In this document: positions 7,335 through 15,490 of the stretch, in pieces | How positions within the stretch are numbered: the first letter of the stretch is position 1 | How the letters are laid out: every line of letters begins with the position of its first letter | NCBI RefSeq assembly: GCF_014349105.1 | Contig: NZ_JACSJI010000016.1 | Location: 1 to 64,000 of the forward strand | DNA from: Caulobacter sp. 17J80-11 | Lineage (GTDB): Bacteria > Pseudomonadota > Alphaproteobacteria > Caulobacterales > Caulobacteraceae | DNA length: 64,000 bases | Direction of reading: 5' to 3' | Program-made: the position numbers and the translations under genes | The notes under the pieces: generated by a model | What the model saw: only the letters and a program-made list of their open reading frames with translations | Told to the model about the DNA's origin: nothing | Database searches by the model: none

Positions 7335-9105
7335 GCGCGCGCTCGTCCAGGGCGGCCAGCGCCTCGGCCCCCTGCGTGACGGCCGCCGCCCGCGCCGGCG
7401 CCTGGGCCAGCACGTTGTCGGCGTAGACCTGCAGCAGGTTCAGCTTGCCGTTCAGCCAGGCCTGGTCGCCCGCGCCTTCGGTCAGGCCGCGCGCGGCCGC
7501 CTGGGCGCCCTTGGCCAGCATCCAGCCGCCGGCCACGTCGCCGGTCAGGGCCAGGTAGGCGCTGGCGCCGGCCAGCACGTCGGCCGGCCGGTCGGCCTTG
7601 CGCTCCAGCAGCCAGGCGGTGGTCGCCTCCAGCGCGTCGGCGCCGGCGGCCAGCTTCGCGACGGCCGGGGCCAGGCGCGGATCGCCGGCCATGACCAGGA
7701 TGTCGGCGCGGATGTCGTCGACCAGTTCGTGCGCGGCCTGACCGGCGCCGACCGACAGCTTGCGGCCGGTCAGGTCGACGGCCTGGATGCCGTTGGTGCC
7801 TTCGTAGATCGGGGCGATGCGGGCGTCGCGGTAGTGCTGGGCCGCGCCGGTCTCCTCGATGAAGCCCATGCCGCCGTGCACCTGCACGCCCAGCGACGAG
7901 ACCTCGACGCCGACGTCGGTCGACCAGGCCTTGGCGACCGGCACGAACAGGTCCTCGCGGCGTTTCCAGCGGGCGCGCTCGTCTTCGGTCGCGGCGTGCT
8001 CGGCCAGGCCCGCGGCCACCGCGGTCGACAGGCAGATGCCCCGCGCGGCTTCGATCTTGGCCTTGGAAACGGCCAGCATGCGCCGCACGTCCGGGTGGTC
8101 GAAGATCCGGGCTGAGGCTTCGCCGGTCCAGGCCGAGCGGCCCTGGCGTCGTTCCAGGGCGTAGGCCAGGGCGTGCTGGTAGGCGCGTTCGGCGATGCCG
8201 ACGCCTTCGCCCCCGACCGCCAGGCGCGCGGCGTTCATCATGGTGAACATGTGGGCGAGGCCCTGGTTGAGCTCGCCGACCAGTTCGGCCCGCGCGCCCT
8301 CGTAGGCCATGACGCAGGTGGGGGAGGCGTGGATGCCCAGCTTGTGCTCGACGCCGACCGGGCGGAAGGCGTTGCGCGCGCCCAGCTTGCCGTCGTCGGC
8401 GACGTCGAACTTGGAGGTCAGGAACAGCGAGATGCCCTTCACGCCCGCCGGGGCGTCGGGCAGGCGGGCCAGCACGAAGTGCACGATGTTGTCGGTGCAG
8501 TCGTGGTCGCCCCAGGTGATGAAGATCTTCTGGCCGTGCAGGGCGTAGGTTCCGTCGCCGTTCGGCTCGGCGCGGGTGCGCAGCGTGCCGAGGTCGGAGC
8601 CCGATTGCGGCTCGGTCAGCACCATGGCCCCGGTCCATTCGCCGGAGATCAGCTTGGGCAGGTACAGCGCGTTCTGGCGCTCGGTGCCGTGCGCCTGCAG
8701 CGCCTCGATCCCGGCCAGGGTCAGCATAGGGCAGAGGCCGAACGCCATGTTGGCGGCGTGGAACATCTCGAACGCGGCCAGCTCCAGCGCCTTGGGCAGG
8801 CCCTGGCCGCCGTACTGGGTTTCCGCCGCCAGCCCGTGCCAGCCGCCCTCGGCGAAGGCCTTGTAAGCGTCGCGGAAGCCAGGGGCGGCGGTCACCGCGC
8901 CGTTGGCGTACTTCGCGCCGTTCAGGTCGCCCTGGCGGTTCAACGGAGCCAGGACGTCGGTGGCCAGTTCGCCCGCGTGCTCCAGCACCGCGCCGGCGAG
9001 GTCGCGGTCCAGGTCGGGCCAGGCGCCGGTCTCGATCAGCCGGTCGAGGCCGGCGACTTCGGTCAGGCTGAACAGCAGGTCGCGGACAGGGGCGCGGAAG
9101 CTCAT
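7324..9105 (-). CDS. Acyl-CoA dehydrogenase, long DmdC-like type
   Basis: A 593-residue flavoenzyme with an N-terminal segment SFRAPVRDLLF, the usual N, middle and C acyl-CoA dehydrogenase domains, and an extra C-terminal helical domain typical of the roughly 590-residue DmdC/FadE-like family. FAD/substrate motifs include LTEPQSGSDLG near residue 160 and YEGTNGIQAVDL near 425, whose Glu is the expected catalytic base. It oxidises an acyl-CoA to the enoyl-CoA, passing electrons to ETF. Chain-length preference cannot be read. A paralog of the same length lies at 46363-48147. ATG 9105 begins the conserved N-terminus. Confidence 0.9.
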   Translation of the reverse strand: MSFRAPVRDLLFSLTEVAGLDRLIETGAWPDLDRDLAGAVLEHAGELATDVLAPLNRQGDLNGAKYANGAVTAAPGFRDAYKAFAEGGWHGLAAETQYGGQGLPKALELAAFEMFHAANMAFGLCPMLTLAGIEALQAHGTERQNALYLPKLISGEWTGAMVLTEPQSGSDLGTLRTRAEPNGDGTYALHGQKIFITWGDHDCTDNIVHFVLARLPDAPAGVKGISLFLTSKFDVADDGKLGARNAFRPVGVEHKLGIHASPTCVMAYEGARAELVGELNQGLAHMFTMMNAARLAVGGEGVGIAERAYQHALAYALERRQGRSAWTGEASARIFDHPDVRRMLAVSKAKIEAARGICLSTAVAAGLAEHAATEDERARWKRREDLFVPVAKAWSTDVGVEVSSLGVQVHGGMGFIEETGAAQHYRDARIAPIYEGTNGIQAVDLTGRKLSVGAGQAAHELVDDIRADILVMAGDPRLAPAVAKLAAGADALEATTAWLLERKADRPADVLAGASAYLALTGDVAGGWMLAKGAQAAARGLTEGAGDQAWLNGKLNLLQVYADNVLAQAPARAAAVTQGAEALAALDERALSA

Positions 9106-9298
9106 CGACTTGGACTCTCCACCCGGCGGACGAGGCCCCACGCCCCGTCGCCACGCACGTAGGCGTGCGTGAATCGGGGTCGGCTTAGCACGCCGCGCGG
9201 CGATCCCCGCCGTCATTTTCGCCGGTTTCGCGCCGCTTCCGGCTCGAATATCTGCGCGTTAGGCTCTGTGAGGGTCGGTCCTCGGAGGAGGTGTCCGG

Positions 9299-9919
9299 AT
9301 GGTTCGCGTGGCGTGCGTGCTTTCGGCGGCGATCGTGATGGGCTTCGCGGCCCCGGCGGCTGGGGCCGGGCCGGTCCAGGACGCGCCTGCCGAGCGTGCG
9401 GCGGGGACGACGCCGGGCGTCTACACCCTCGACCTCGGGCGCTCCAGTCTGAGCGCGCGGGTGACGCAGCTGGGCGTGACCACCCACACCCTGACGTTCG
9501 CCCGGTTCGAGGGAACGCTCGACGTGTCGTCAGACCCGACGGCGTCGAAGGTGTCGGTCGTCGTGGACGCGACCTCGGCGGAGGCGGGATCTTCGGCGTT
9601 CGACAAGCGGGTCGCCGACGCCATGCTCGACCCCGCGCAGTATCCGCAGATGAAGTTCGTCTCGACCCGCATCGAGCGGACCGGGCCGACCAGCGGCAAG
9701 ATCCATGGCGACCTGACGTTCCGCGGCGTGACCCGGCCGCTGACCCTGGACGCGAAGATCTCCGACATCGCCTCGGGCCCCGACGGCCGCCCTCGCGTGG
9801 GGGTGTCGGCAAAGGGATCGTTCAAGCGCAGCGAGTTCGGGTCCACCGAATACCAGCTCCTGGCCTCCGACGACGTGCAGCTTCAGATCGAGGCGGAGTT
9901 CAGCCGCTCGGCCGGGTGA
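9299..9919 (+). CDS. YceI family periplasmic protein (copy 1)
   Basis: A 206-residue exported protein. An Ala-rich signal peptide (residues 1-23, cleavage near AAGAG) precedes a YceI lipocalin-like barrel: GVYTLDLGRSSLSARV, then FARFEGTLDVS, DPAQYPQMKFVST, GDLTFRGVTRPL and FKRSEFG, all family hallmarks. YceI barrels bind polyisoprenoid or quinone-like lipids in the periplasm. A GGAGGAGG ribosome-binding site precedes the ATG. It is first of a cluster of three YceI genes and one cytochrome b561 gene on the same strand. Confidence 0.9.
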   Translation: MVRVACVLSAAIVMGFAAPAAGAGPVQDAPAERAAGTTPGVYTLDLGRSSLSARVTQLGVTTHTLTFARFEGTLDVSSDPTASKVSVVVDATSAEAGSSAFDKRVADAMLDPAQYPQMKFVSTRIERTGPTSGKIHGDLTFRGVTRPLTLDAKISDIASGPDGRPRVGVSAKGSFKRSEFGSTEYQLLASDDVQLQIEAEFSRSAG

Positions 9920-10005
9920 TCACGGTTTCGTGAGTCGGGCTTCCGTCGAGCTTGGCGGTCGGCAATATCCGCAACAGCGAAAATGACAGTTCGGGAAGCC
10001 GTCAC

Positions 10006-10611
10006 ATGATCCGCGCCACCTTGATCGCCCTGGCGGCCGCCGCCGCGTTCGCCGGAACCGCCGACGCCCAGGGGCGCGGCTGGTCGGGCAATCCGGCGGA
10101 TCAGCCGGCGGGGACCTATGCGGTCGACGCACGCCACTCGAGCGCGACGGTGCGCGGCGTGCACATGGGTTTCTCCAACTATACGTTCCGGATCGACGGC
10201 GTGGGCGGGACGCTGAAGTTTGACCCGAAGGACGCTTCGGCCATTTCGATCACCGCCACCCTCGACCCGGCCACGGTCCACACAGGACTGCCCGATTTCG
10301 ACAAGGAGATTGGCGGCGCCTTCTTCGGCGGCACGCCGATCACCTTCGTGTCGAAGAGCGTGGTCCCGCAGGGCGGTAACGCCGCGAAGGTGGCCGGCGA
10401 CCTGACCCTGAACGGCGTGACCAAGCCGGTCACCCTGGACGTGACCTTCATCGGGGGCGGCCCGCACCCCTTCAAGGGCAAGCCGGTGCTGGGCTTCCAG
10501 GCCGAGGGCGCGTTCAAGCGTTCCGACTTCGACGTTGCGCCGAAGCTGCCGGCCAACGTCTTTTCGGACGAGGTGCGGGTTTCCATTTCGGCCGAGTTCG
10601 ACAAACAGTGA
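10006..10611 (+). CDS. YceI family periplasmic protein (copy 2)
   Basis: A 201-residue YceI protein with a signal peptide ending near TADAQG (residues 1-22). The barrel shows GTYAVDARHSSATVRGVHMGFSNYTFRI, GDLTLNGVTKPVTLDV and FKRSDFDV. It differs from copy 1 in a longer N-terminal linker and the HPFKGKPVLGF loop. ATG 10006 is chosen because it begins the signal peptide; an in-frame ATG at 9952 would put about 18 polar residues before it. It lies 86 bases after copy 1 and about 40 before the cytochrome. Confidence 0.9.
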   Translation: MIRATLIALAAAAAFAGTADAQGRGWSGNPADQPAGTYAVDARHSSATVRGVHMGFSNYTFRIDGVGGTLKFDPKDASAISITATLDPATVHTGLPDFDKEIGGAFFGGTPITFVSKSVVPQGGNAAKVAGDLTLNGVTKPVTLDVTFIGGGPHPFKGKPVLGFQAEGAFKRSDFDVAPKLPANVFSDEVRVSISAEFDKQ

Positions 10612-10650
10612 TGGGCGAGGGTGGGCGCCCTCGCAATGCCGGAGCGACTG

Positions 10651-11208
10651 ATGGCTGAACCGCGCGACCGCTATTCGACGGTGTCGATCCTGCTGCACTG
10701 GACCATCGCCGCGCTGATCGTGATCAACGTGTGGTTCGGCTGGCAGATGGACGAGGCCAAGGGGCTGGAAAAGTTCCAGCTGTTCCAGACGCACAAGTCG
10801 GTCGGCCTGACGGTTCTGCTGCTCAGCCTGGCGCGGCTGGGCTGGCGTATCGCCAATCCGGCCCCGCCCCTGCCGGCGCACATGGCGCGCTGGGAGAAGC
10901 TGCTCGCCCGCGCCACCCACGTCGCCCTGTATGTCCTGATGATCGGCGTTCCGCTGTTCGGCTGGGCGACGGTGTCGTCGAGCCCGCTCAACATCCCGAC
11001 CGAATTCTGGGGCGTCGTGCCCTGGCCGCACCTGCCGCTGCCGCACTCGAAAGCGCTGTCCGACCAGTTGGGAGACGTGCACGTCGCCCTGGTGCTCTCT
11101 ACATTCGGCGTCCTGGCCCTGCACGTGGCCGGGGCGTTGAAGCATCAGTTCGTGGACCGGGACGAAGTCCTGTGGCGCATGCTGCCGATCGTGGGGAGAC
11201 CGCGTTGA
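10651..11208 (+). CDS. Cytochrome b561 (CybB-type, four-helix)
   Basis: A 185-residue inner-membrane b-type cytochrome with four hydrophobic helices. Likely haem-ligand His residues sit in ILLHWTIA, QTHKSVG, ATHVALYV and LHVAGALKH. It probably passes electrons between the quinone pool and a periplasmic acceptor. In Escherichia coli yceI is also beside a cytochrome b561 gene (yceJ), so this pairing recurs. ATG 10651 is preferred because GGAG sits 6 bases upstream; ATG 10636 and GTG 10621 are longer alternatives. It overlaps the next gene by TTGA. Confidence 0.9.
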   Translation: MAEPRDRYSTVSILLHWTIAALIVINVWFGWQMDEAKGLEKFQLFQTHKSVGLTVLLLSLARLGWRIANPAPPLPAHMARWEKLLARATHVALYVLMIGVPLFGWATVSSSPLNIPTEFWGVVPWPHLPLPHSKALSDQLGDVHVALVLSTFGVLALHVAGALKHQFVDRDEVLWRMLPIVGRPR

Positions 11209-11774
11209 TCCGTAGAGCACTCCTGGGCGCCGCCGCCGCGCTGCTGCTGACCGTCCCCGCCTCCGCCGCCCCGGCCGCGACCTGGACGGTCGACAAGGCC
11301 GCCTCGGTCCTGGGCTTCAAGGCCAGCGCCTCCGGCGTCGCCTTCAACGGCCGCTTCCAGCGCTGGGATTCGGCGATTGCGTTCGATCCGAAGAACCTGG
11401 CCGCCTCGTCCGTGACCACCACGATCGACGTCGCTTCGGTGACCACCGGCGACAAGGACCGCGACGAGCTGCTGCCCACCGCCGAATGGTTCGCCGTGGC
11501 CAAGTACCCGAAGGCGACCTTCGTCAGCCGCAGCTTCGTCGACAAGGGCGGCGGCAATTACGAGGCGCAGGGCGACCTGACCATCAAGGGCGTGAAAAGG
11601 CCCGTGGTTCTGCCGTTCAAGCTTGCGATCACCGGCAACGTGGCGAAGATGACCGGCTCGCTGGTGCTGGATCGCACCGCTTTCGGCGTGGGAACGGGAC
11701 AGTGGAAGTCCGACGACACGGTCTCGACCAAGGTGACGGTGCTGGTGAATCTGACGGCCCGCAAGGCGGGCTGA
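11205..11774 (+). CDS. YceI family periplasmic protein (copy 3)
   Basis: A 189-residue YceI protein starting with TTG inside the stop of the cytochrome gene (TTGA), implying translational coupling. Residues 1-20 form a signal peptide ending at PASAAPA. The barrel shows TWTVDKAASVLGFKASASGV, FQRWDSAIAFDP, YPKATFVSRSF, GDLTIKGVKRPVVLPF and DRTAFGVG. It is closest in pattern to E. coli-type YceI partners of cytochrome b561. No ATG or GTG alternative precedes the signal peptide. Confidence 0.88.
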   Translation: MIRRALLGAAAALLLTVPASAAPAATWTVDKAASVLGFKASASGVAFNGRFQRWDSAIAFDPKNLAASSVTTTIDVASVTTGDKDRDELLPTAEWFAVAKYPKATFVSRSFVDKGGGNYEAQGDLTIKGVKRPVVLPFKLAITGNVAKMTGSLVLDRTAFGVGTGQWKSDDTVSTKVTVLVNLTARKAG

Positions 11775-11785
11775 CGCCGTCCAGC

Positions 11786-12691
11786 GTGGAGGCCGGGGCG
11801 CGCGCCCTGGCCGCCGGCGAACTGGTGCTGATGCCGACCGAGACCGTCTACGGCCTGGCCGCGGACGCCTCCAATCCGATCGCGGTGGCCCGGATCTTCG
11901 AGGCGAAAGGCCGGCCACGCTTCAATCCCCTGATCGCCCACGTCGAGGATCTGGACGCGGCCGAGCGCGTCGCGGTGTTCGGGGACAAGGCGCGCCGGCT
12001 GGCCGAGGCCTTCTGGCCGGGGCCGCTGACCCTGGTGCTGCCGGTGCGCGATCCTCAGCGGGTGTGCGATCTGGCGCGCGCGGGCCTGTCGACCGTGGCG
12101 GTGCGCGTGCCGGGCCACGCGAAGGCGCGCGAGCTGATCGGCCGGTTCGGCGGGGCGGTGGTCGCGCCGTCGGCCAACCGGTCCGGCCGGCCCAGCCCCA
12201 CGACCTTCGCCGACGCCATGGACGAGACCGGCTTCGCCGTCGCCGCGGCGCTGGACGGCAATCACTGCGCGGTCGGCATCGAGTCGACCGTGGTGTCGGT
12301 GAACGACGGCGAGGTGCGGCTGCTACGGCCGGGCGCGGTGACCCGCCAGGACCTGGAGGCGGTGGTCGGCCCGCTGGCCGAGGCCGGCGACGACGCCAAA
12401 CGCTCGCCCGGCCGGCTGGCCCTGCACTACGCTCCGGACGCGCCGGTGCGGCTGGAGGCGGACGGGGCCGGGGAGGGCGAGGCCTATCTCGCATTTGGTG
12501 CCGGAAGCGCCTCGCCGTTCAATCTGAGCCCGAGCGGCGACCTGCGCGAGGCGGCCGCCAACCTGTTCCGGCTGCTGCGCGAGGCGGACCGGACCAAGCC
12601 TGCCGCCATCGCCGTCGCGCCGATCCCACGCGAGGGTTTGGGTGAGGCGATCAACGACCGGCTGAAGCGCGCGGCCGGCTATGTCGGCTAG
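11786..12691 (+). CDS. tsaC: Threonylcarbamoyl-AMP synthase, Sua5 type
   Basis: A 301-residue Sua5/YrdC protein that makes threonylcarbamoyl-AMP from threonine, bicarbonate and ATP for the t6A37 modification of ANN-decoding tRNAs. The YrdC domain (residues 1-200) shows FPTETVYGL-like LMPTETVYGLAADA, KGRPRFNPLI, WPGPLTLVL and PSANRSGRPSPT. The linker SPGRLALHYAPDAPV and the C-terminal Sua5 domain follow. Start is uncertain: GTG 11786 is chosen; CTG 11771 overlapping the upstream stop is possible. It lies close behind the third YceI gene. Confidence 0.9.
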   Translation: MEAGARALAAGELVLMPTETVYGLAADASNPIAVARIFEAKGRPRFNPLIAHVEDLDAAERVAVFGDKARRLAEAFWPGPLTLVLPVRDPQRVCDLARAGLSTVAVRVPGHAKARELIGRFGGAVVAPSANRSGRPSPTTFADAMDETGFAVAAALDGNHCAVGIESTVVSVNDGEVRLLRPGAVTRQDLEAVVGPLAEAGDDAKRSPGRLALHYAPDAPVRLEADGAGEGEAYLAFGAGSASPFNLSPSGDLREAAANLFRLLREADRTKPAAIAVAPIPREGLGEAINDRLKRAAGYVG

Positions 12692-12693
12692 GC

Positions 12694-13569
12694 CTACTGC
12701 GCCGTCCAGCCGCCGTCGACCTGGTAGGCGGCGCCGTTGGCCGAAGCGCCGGCGTCGGACACCAGGTACAGCAGCATGCCGTTCAGCTGGTCGAAGGTGA
12801 CGAACTGCTTGGTCGGCTGGGCCGCCAGCATGACGTTCTTGACCACCTCTTCCTCGGTGATGCCGCGAGTGCGGGCCTGGTCGGCGATCTGGTTCTGCAC
12901 GATCGGCGTCATCACGTAGCCGGGGCAGACCGCGTTGCAGGTGATCCCGAACGTCGCGACTTCCAGCGCCACCGTCTTGGTGAAGCCCAGCAGGCCATGC
13001 TTGGCGGCCACGTAGGCGGATTTGAACGGCGAGGCGACCAGGGCGTGGGCCGAGGCGATGTTGACGATGCGGCCGCGGCCCTGCGCCTTCATGTGCGGCA
13101 CCGCCGCCTTGGTGGCGTGGAAGGCCGAGGTCAGGTTGATCGCGATGATCTGGTCCCATTTTTCGGTCGGGAAGTTCTCGACCGCCTCGACGTGCTGGAC
13201 GCCGGCGTTGTTGACCAGGATGTCCAGCCGGCCGAACTCGCGCTTGGCGTACTCGACCAGGTCGGCGATCTCGTCGGGCTTCAGCATGTTGGCGCCGTGA
13301 TAGCGGACCAGCGCGCCGGTCTCCGCTTCCAGCCCTGCGCGGGCCTTCTCGATCGCGGCCGCATCGCCCAGTCCGTTCAGCACGACCTTCACACCGCGCT
13401 CCGACAGGGCGCGCGCCATCGCCAGGCCGATCCCGGAGGTCGAGCCGGTCACCACCGCGACCTGGCCTTTCAGGCTGGCGAACGGGTCGGTCGGCATCGG
13501 TCGCGTCTCCGTGGGCTGCTGCGCGGGCGTCGGTTTAGCGGGCGCAGGCTTCTTGAACCAGCCGAACAT
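12694..13569 (-). CDS. bdhA: 3-hydroxybutyrate dehydrogenase (SDR)
   Basis: A 291-residue short-chain dehydrogenase. The Rossmann motif is TGSTSGIG near residue 42, NNAG near 120, and the catalytic Ser/Tyr/Lys set in NIASAHALVASPFKSAYVAAKHG. The C-terminal VMLAAQPTKQFVT and QVDGGWTAQ match bacterial D-3-hydroxybutyrate dehydrogenases, which interconvert 3-hydroxybutyrate and acetoacetate with NAD, usually in polyhydroxybutyrate or ketone-body use. It carries a Pro-rich extension of about 24 residues (MFGWFKKPAP) before the usual start; codon third positions in the extension look coding. An alternative start is ATG 13497. Confidence 0.88.
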   Translation of the reverse strand: MFGWFKKPAPAKPTPAQQPTETRPMPTDPFASLKGQVAVVTGSTSGIGLAMARALSERGVKVVLNGLGDAAAIEKARAGLEAETGALVRYHGANMLKPDEIADLVEYAKREFGRLDILVNNAGVQHVEAVENFPTEKWDQIIAINLTSAFHATKAAVPHMKAQGRGRIVNIASAHALVASPFKSAYVAAKHGLLGFTKTVALEVATFGITCNAVCPGYVMTPIVQNQIADQARTRGITEEEVVKNVMLAAQPTKQFVTFDQLNGMLLYLVSDAGASANGAAYQVDGGWTAQ

Positions 13570-13740
13570 CGGAATTCCACTGTCGGTGAATTTAATCCAC
13601 CGTAGCGTCTACGGCCGAGCTTGGCCAGCAGCGCATTTCCAGCCGAAGTGGGCGCCGGTTCGGCGACAAGGAAATGCGCCACTCGAGATTCGTCCGAACC
13701 TGATCCAATCCAAGAGGATCCGATCAGGTTCGAGGCGGGC
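13570..13740. other. Intergenic region with two strong inverted repeats
   Basis: This 171-base gap separates the SDR stop from the bdhA start, both on the minus strand. It holds two perfect dyads. Arms GCGCATTTCC (13631-13640) and GGAAATGCGC (13670-13679) enclose a second dyad GCCGAA/TTCGGC. Arms CGAACCTGATC (13695-13705) and GATCAGGTTCG (13722-13732) lie 8 bases after the SDR stop. No T-run follows either on the minus strand, so they are not standard intrinsic terminators. The bdhA promoter should also lie here. Confidence 0.6.
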
Positions 13741-14436
13741 TCACCAGCCGAACTGCTTGCCGTCCCAGCTCAGGAACCGGCCGGTGTCGGCCATGGTGTA
13801 GCGGGCGATCCGCTCCTTCATGGCGGCGATCGACTGTTCGGGCGTGATGTGCGCGCCCGCGCCGCCCATGTCGGTCTTCACCCAGCCGGGATTGAGCGCG
13901 ACGCAGACGATCCGGTCGTCGCGCAGCGCGATCGACAGGTTGCGCATGACGTTGTTCAGCGCCGCCTTGGAGGAGCGGTAGGCGAAGTAGCCGCCGCTGG
14001 ATTCCGAGGTCGAGCCCATGCCGCTGGTGATGGCCACCAGCTTCTTCTCGTGGCCGGCGCGCAGGTTGTCGACGAAGGCGTCGGCCAGGCGGGCGGGGCC
14101 CAGGGTGTTGACCGACAGGGTGCGCATCCATTCGGCGAAATCGATGTCGCCCAGTTGCTGCTGGCGATCGCCGCCCATCACGCCGGCCACCGCCAGCAGA
14201 ATGTCGACCGGCTGGTCGCCGACCTCGGCCTTGAAGGCGGCGACCGAGGCGTCGTCGGCGGTGTCGAGCCGGTGGACGGTGACTGCGCCGCCGGAAGCCT
14301 TCGCGATCTCGTTGAGCTCGCTCGCCTTGGCGGGATCGCGTACGCCGGCGATCACCCGCGCGCCGTCGGCGGCGTACTGGCGAACGAATTCCAGCCCTAA
14401 GCCTCGGTTGGCGCCGGCGACGAGGACGGTCGGCAT
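13741..14436 (-). CDS. SDR family oxidoreductase, C-factor-like
   Basis: A 231-residue short-chain dehydrogenase of the CsgA/C-factor-like group. It has VAGANRGLGLEFV (cofactor loop, residues 5-17), LDTADDASV, LAVAGVMG (in place of the NNAG motif) and the catalytic Ser-Tyr-Lys in ITSGMG and YFAYRSSKAALN. The NPGWVKTDMGG stretch near residue 180 is typical of this subgroup. Substrate is unknown. ATG 14436 follows AAGGAG by 6 bases. It sits 23 bases after yaaA and is probably cotranscribed with it. Confidence 0.85.
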   Translation of the reverse strand: MPTVLVAGANRGLGLEFVRQYAADGARVIAGVRDPAKASELNEIAKASGGAVTVHRLDTADDASVAAFKAEVGDQPVDILLAVAGVMGGDRQQQLGDIDFAEWMRTLSVNTLGPARLADAFVDNLRAGHEKKLVAITSGMGSTSESSGGYFAYRSSKAALNNVMRNLSIALRDDRIVCVALNPGWVKTDMGGAGAHITPEQSIAAMKERIARYTMADTGRFLSWDGKQFGW

Positions 14437-14459
14437 GGCGGCTCCTTGTGCGGGCCCCC

Positions 14460-15221
14460 TCAGGGGTGTCGCCGCACGAACGTCCAATCGGCCTCCGTCG
14501 ATCCCGCCTCGTCGAACCGGTAGCCGGCCACGTCGAAGCGTTTCAGGCCGACGGCGATCTCGATCCGGTTCTCGATGGCGTAGCGCGCCATCAGCCCGCG
14601 CGCCTTCTTGGCGTAGAAGCTGATCACCCGCGCGTCGCCGTCCTTGTCCTCAAGGAAGCGGATGTTGACCAGCGGCAGCTTCAGCGCGCGGGCGTCGACC
14701 GCGCCGAAGTATTCCTGGCTGGCCAGGTTCACCAGGGTCGGGTCGGTGTGCTTGGCGGCGACCTTGTTCAGGCGCTCGGCGATCTTGGCGCCCCAGAAAT
14801 CGTAGAGGGTCGTGCCGCGCTCGGTGCGCAGCCTGGCGCCCATCTCAAGACGGTAGGGCTCGATGCAGTCCAGCGGGCGCAGCACGCCGTACAGGCCCGA
14901 CAGAATGCGCAGGTGGTCCTGCGCCCACTCCAGCGACGCGAGATCCAGGCTGCGCGCGTCCAGGCCGTCGTAGACGTCGCCGGCGAAGGCCAGGGCGGCC
15001 TGCACCTTCGCCTTGCCCTTGAACGCCTGGAAGCGCTCGAAATTCAGGTCGGCCAGCTTCTCGGAGATGTGCATCAGCGAGCGCAGGTCCGAGCGGGTCA
15101 GCTTGCGGGCCACCTCGACCAGCTCGGCGGTGTCGGCCTTCAGCTCCGGCTTGGTGGACGGCACCTCCGCCGGGGCCGGGGTGAAGTCGAGCGACTTGGC
15201 GGGGGACAGGACGATCAGCAT
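14460..15221 (-). CDS. yaaA: Peroxide stress protein YaaA
   Basis: A 253-residue DUF328/UPF0246 protein. Hallmarks are the N-terminal LIVLSPAKSLDF, SGLYGVLRPLDCIEPYRLEMG near residue 120, NLASQEYF near 170 and ISFYAKKARGLMARY near 205. E. coli YaaA limits free iron and oxidative DNA damage during peroxide stress. Length equals the usual 250-260 residues. It is the upstream gene of a likely two-gene unit with the SDR at 13741. Confidence 0.93.
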   Translation of the reverse strand: MLIVLSPAKSLDFTPAPAEVPSTKPELKADTAELVEVARKLTRSDLRSLMHISEKLADLNFERFQAFKGKAKVQAALAFAGDVYDGLDARSLDLASLEWAQDHLRILSGLYGVLRPLDCIEPYRLEMGARLRTERGTTLYDFWGAKIAERLNKVAAKHTDPTLVNLASQEYFGAVDARALKLPLVNIRFLEDKDGDARVISFYAKKARGLMARYAIENRIEIAVGLKRFDVAGYRFDEAGSTEADWTFVRRHP

Positions 15222-15490
15222 GCGGCCTCGCGCGGGAACGACGCGCAGATAGGCTGCGCCGCCGCGCTTGGGAAGCGCTGGATCGGCGGTTCAGCCTGCG
15301 GAAGCGAGCGCGCGCGGGCGGGGCGCCGGCGCGGGGCGGGCGGCGGAGGCCTCTTCCTCGTGGTCCTGCGCCGCGCCCCAGAACTCGGTCAGCAGCGGAC
15401 CGTTCCGCAGGTGGCGGTCGCGGAAACGCTCAGCCTGGCGGTCGCCGGCGTCGCTGTGGTCGCGACCGGCGCCTGGCTTCTGTACCGCGC
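15222..15490. other. 269-base interval with no assignable gene
   Basis: Between the yaaA start and the flavoprotein stop nothing could be assigned. A 44-codon reading frame on the plus strand (GTG 15360 to TAG 15494) has a GGAGG 10 bases upstream and a hydrophobic C-terminal stretch (VAGVAVVATGAWLLY). A minus-strand frame ending at 15291 reads like coding sequence (GPLLTEFWGAAQDHEEEA) but has no start codon after the upstream gene. Both frames have high third-position G/C because they lie antisense to each other. Confidence 0.4.
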
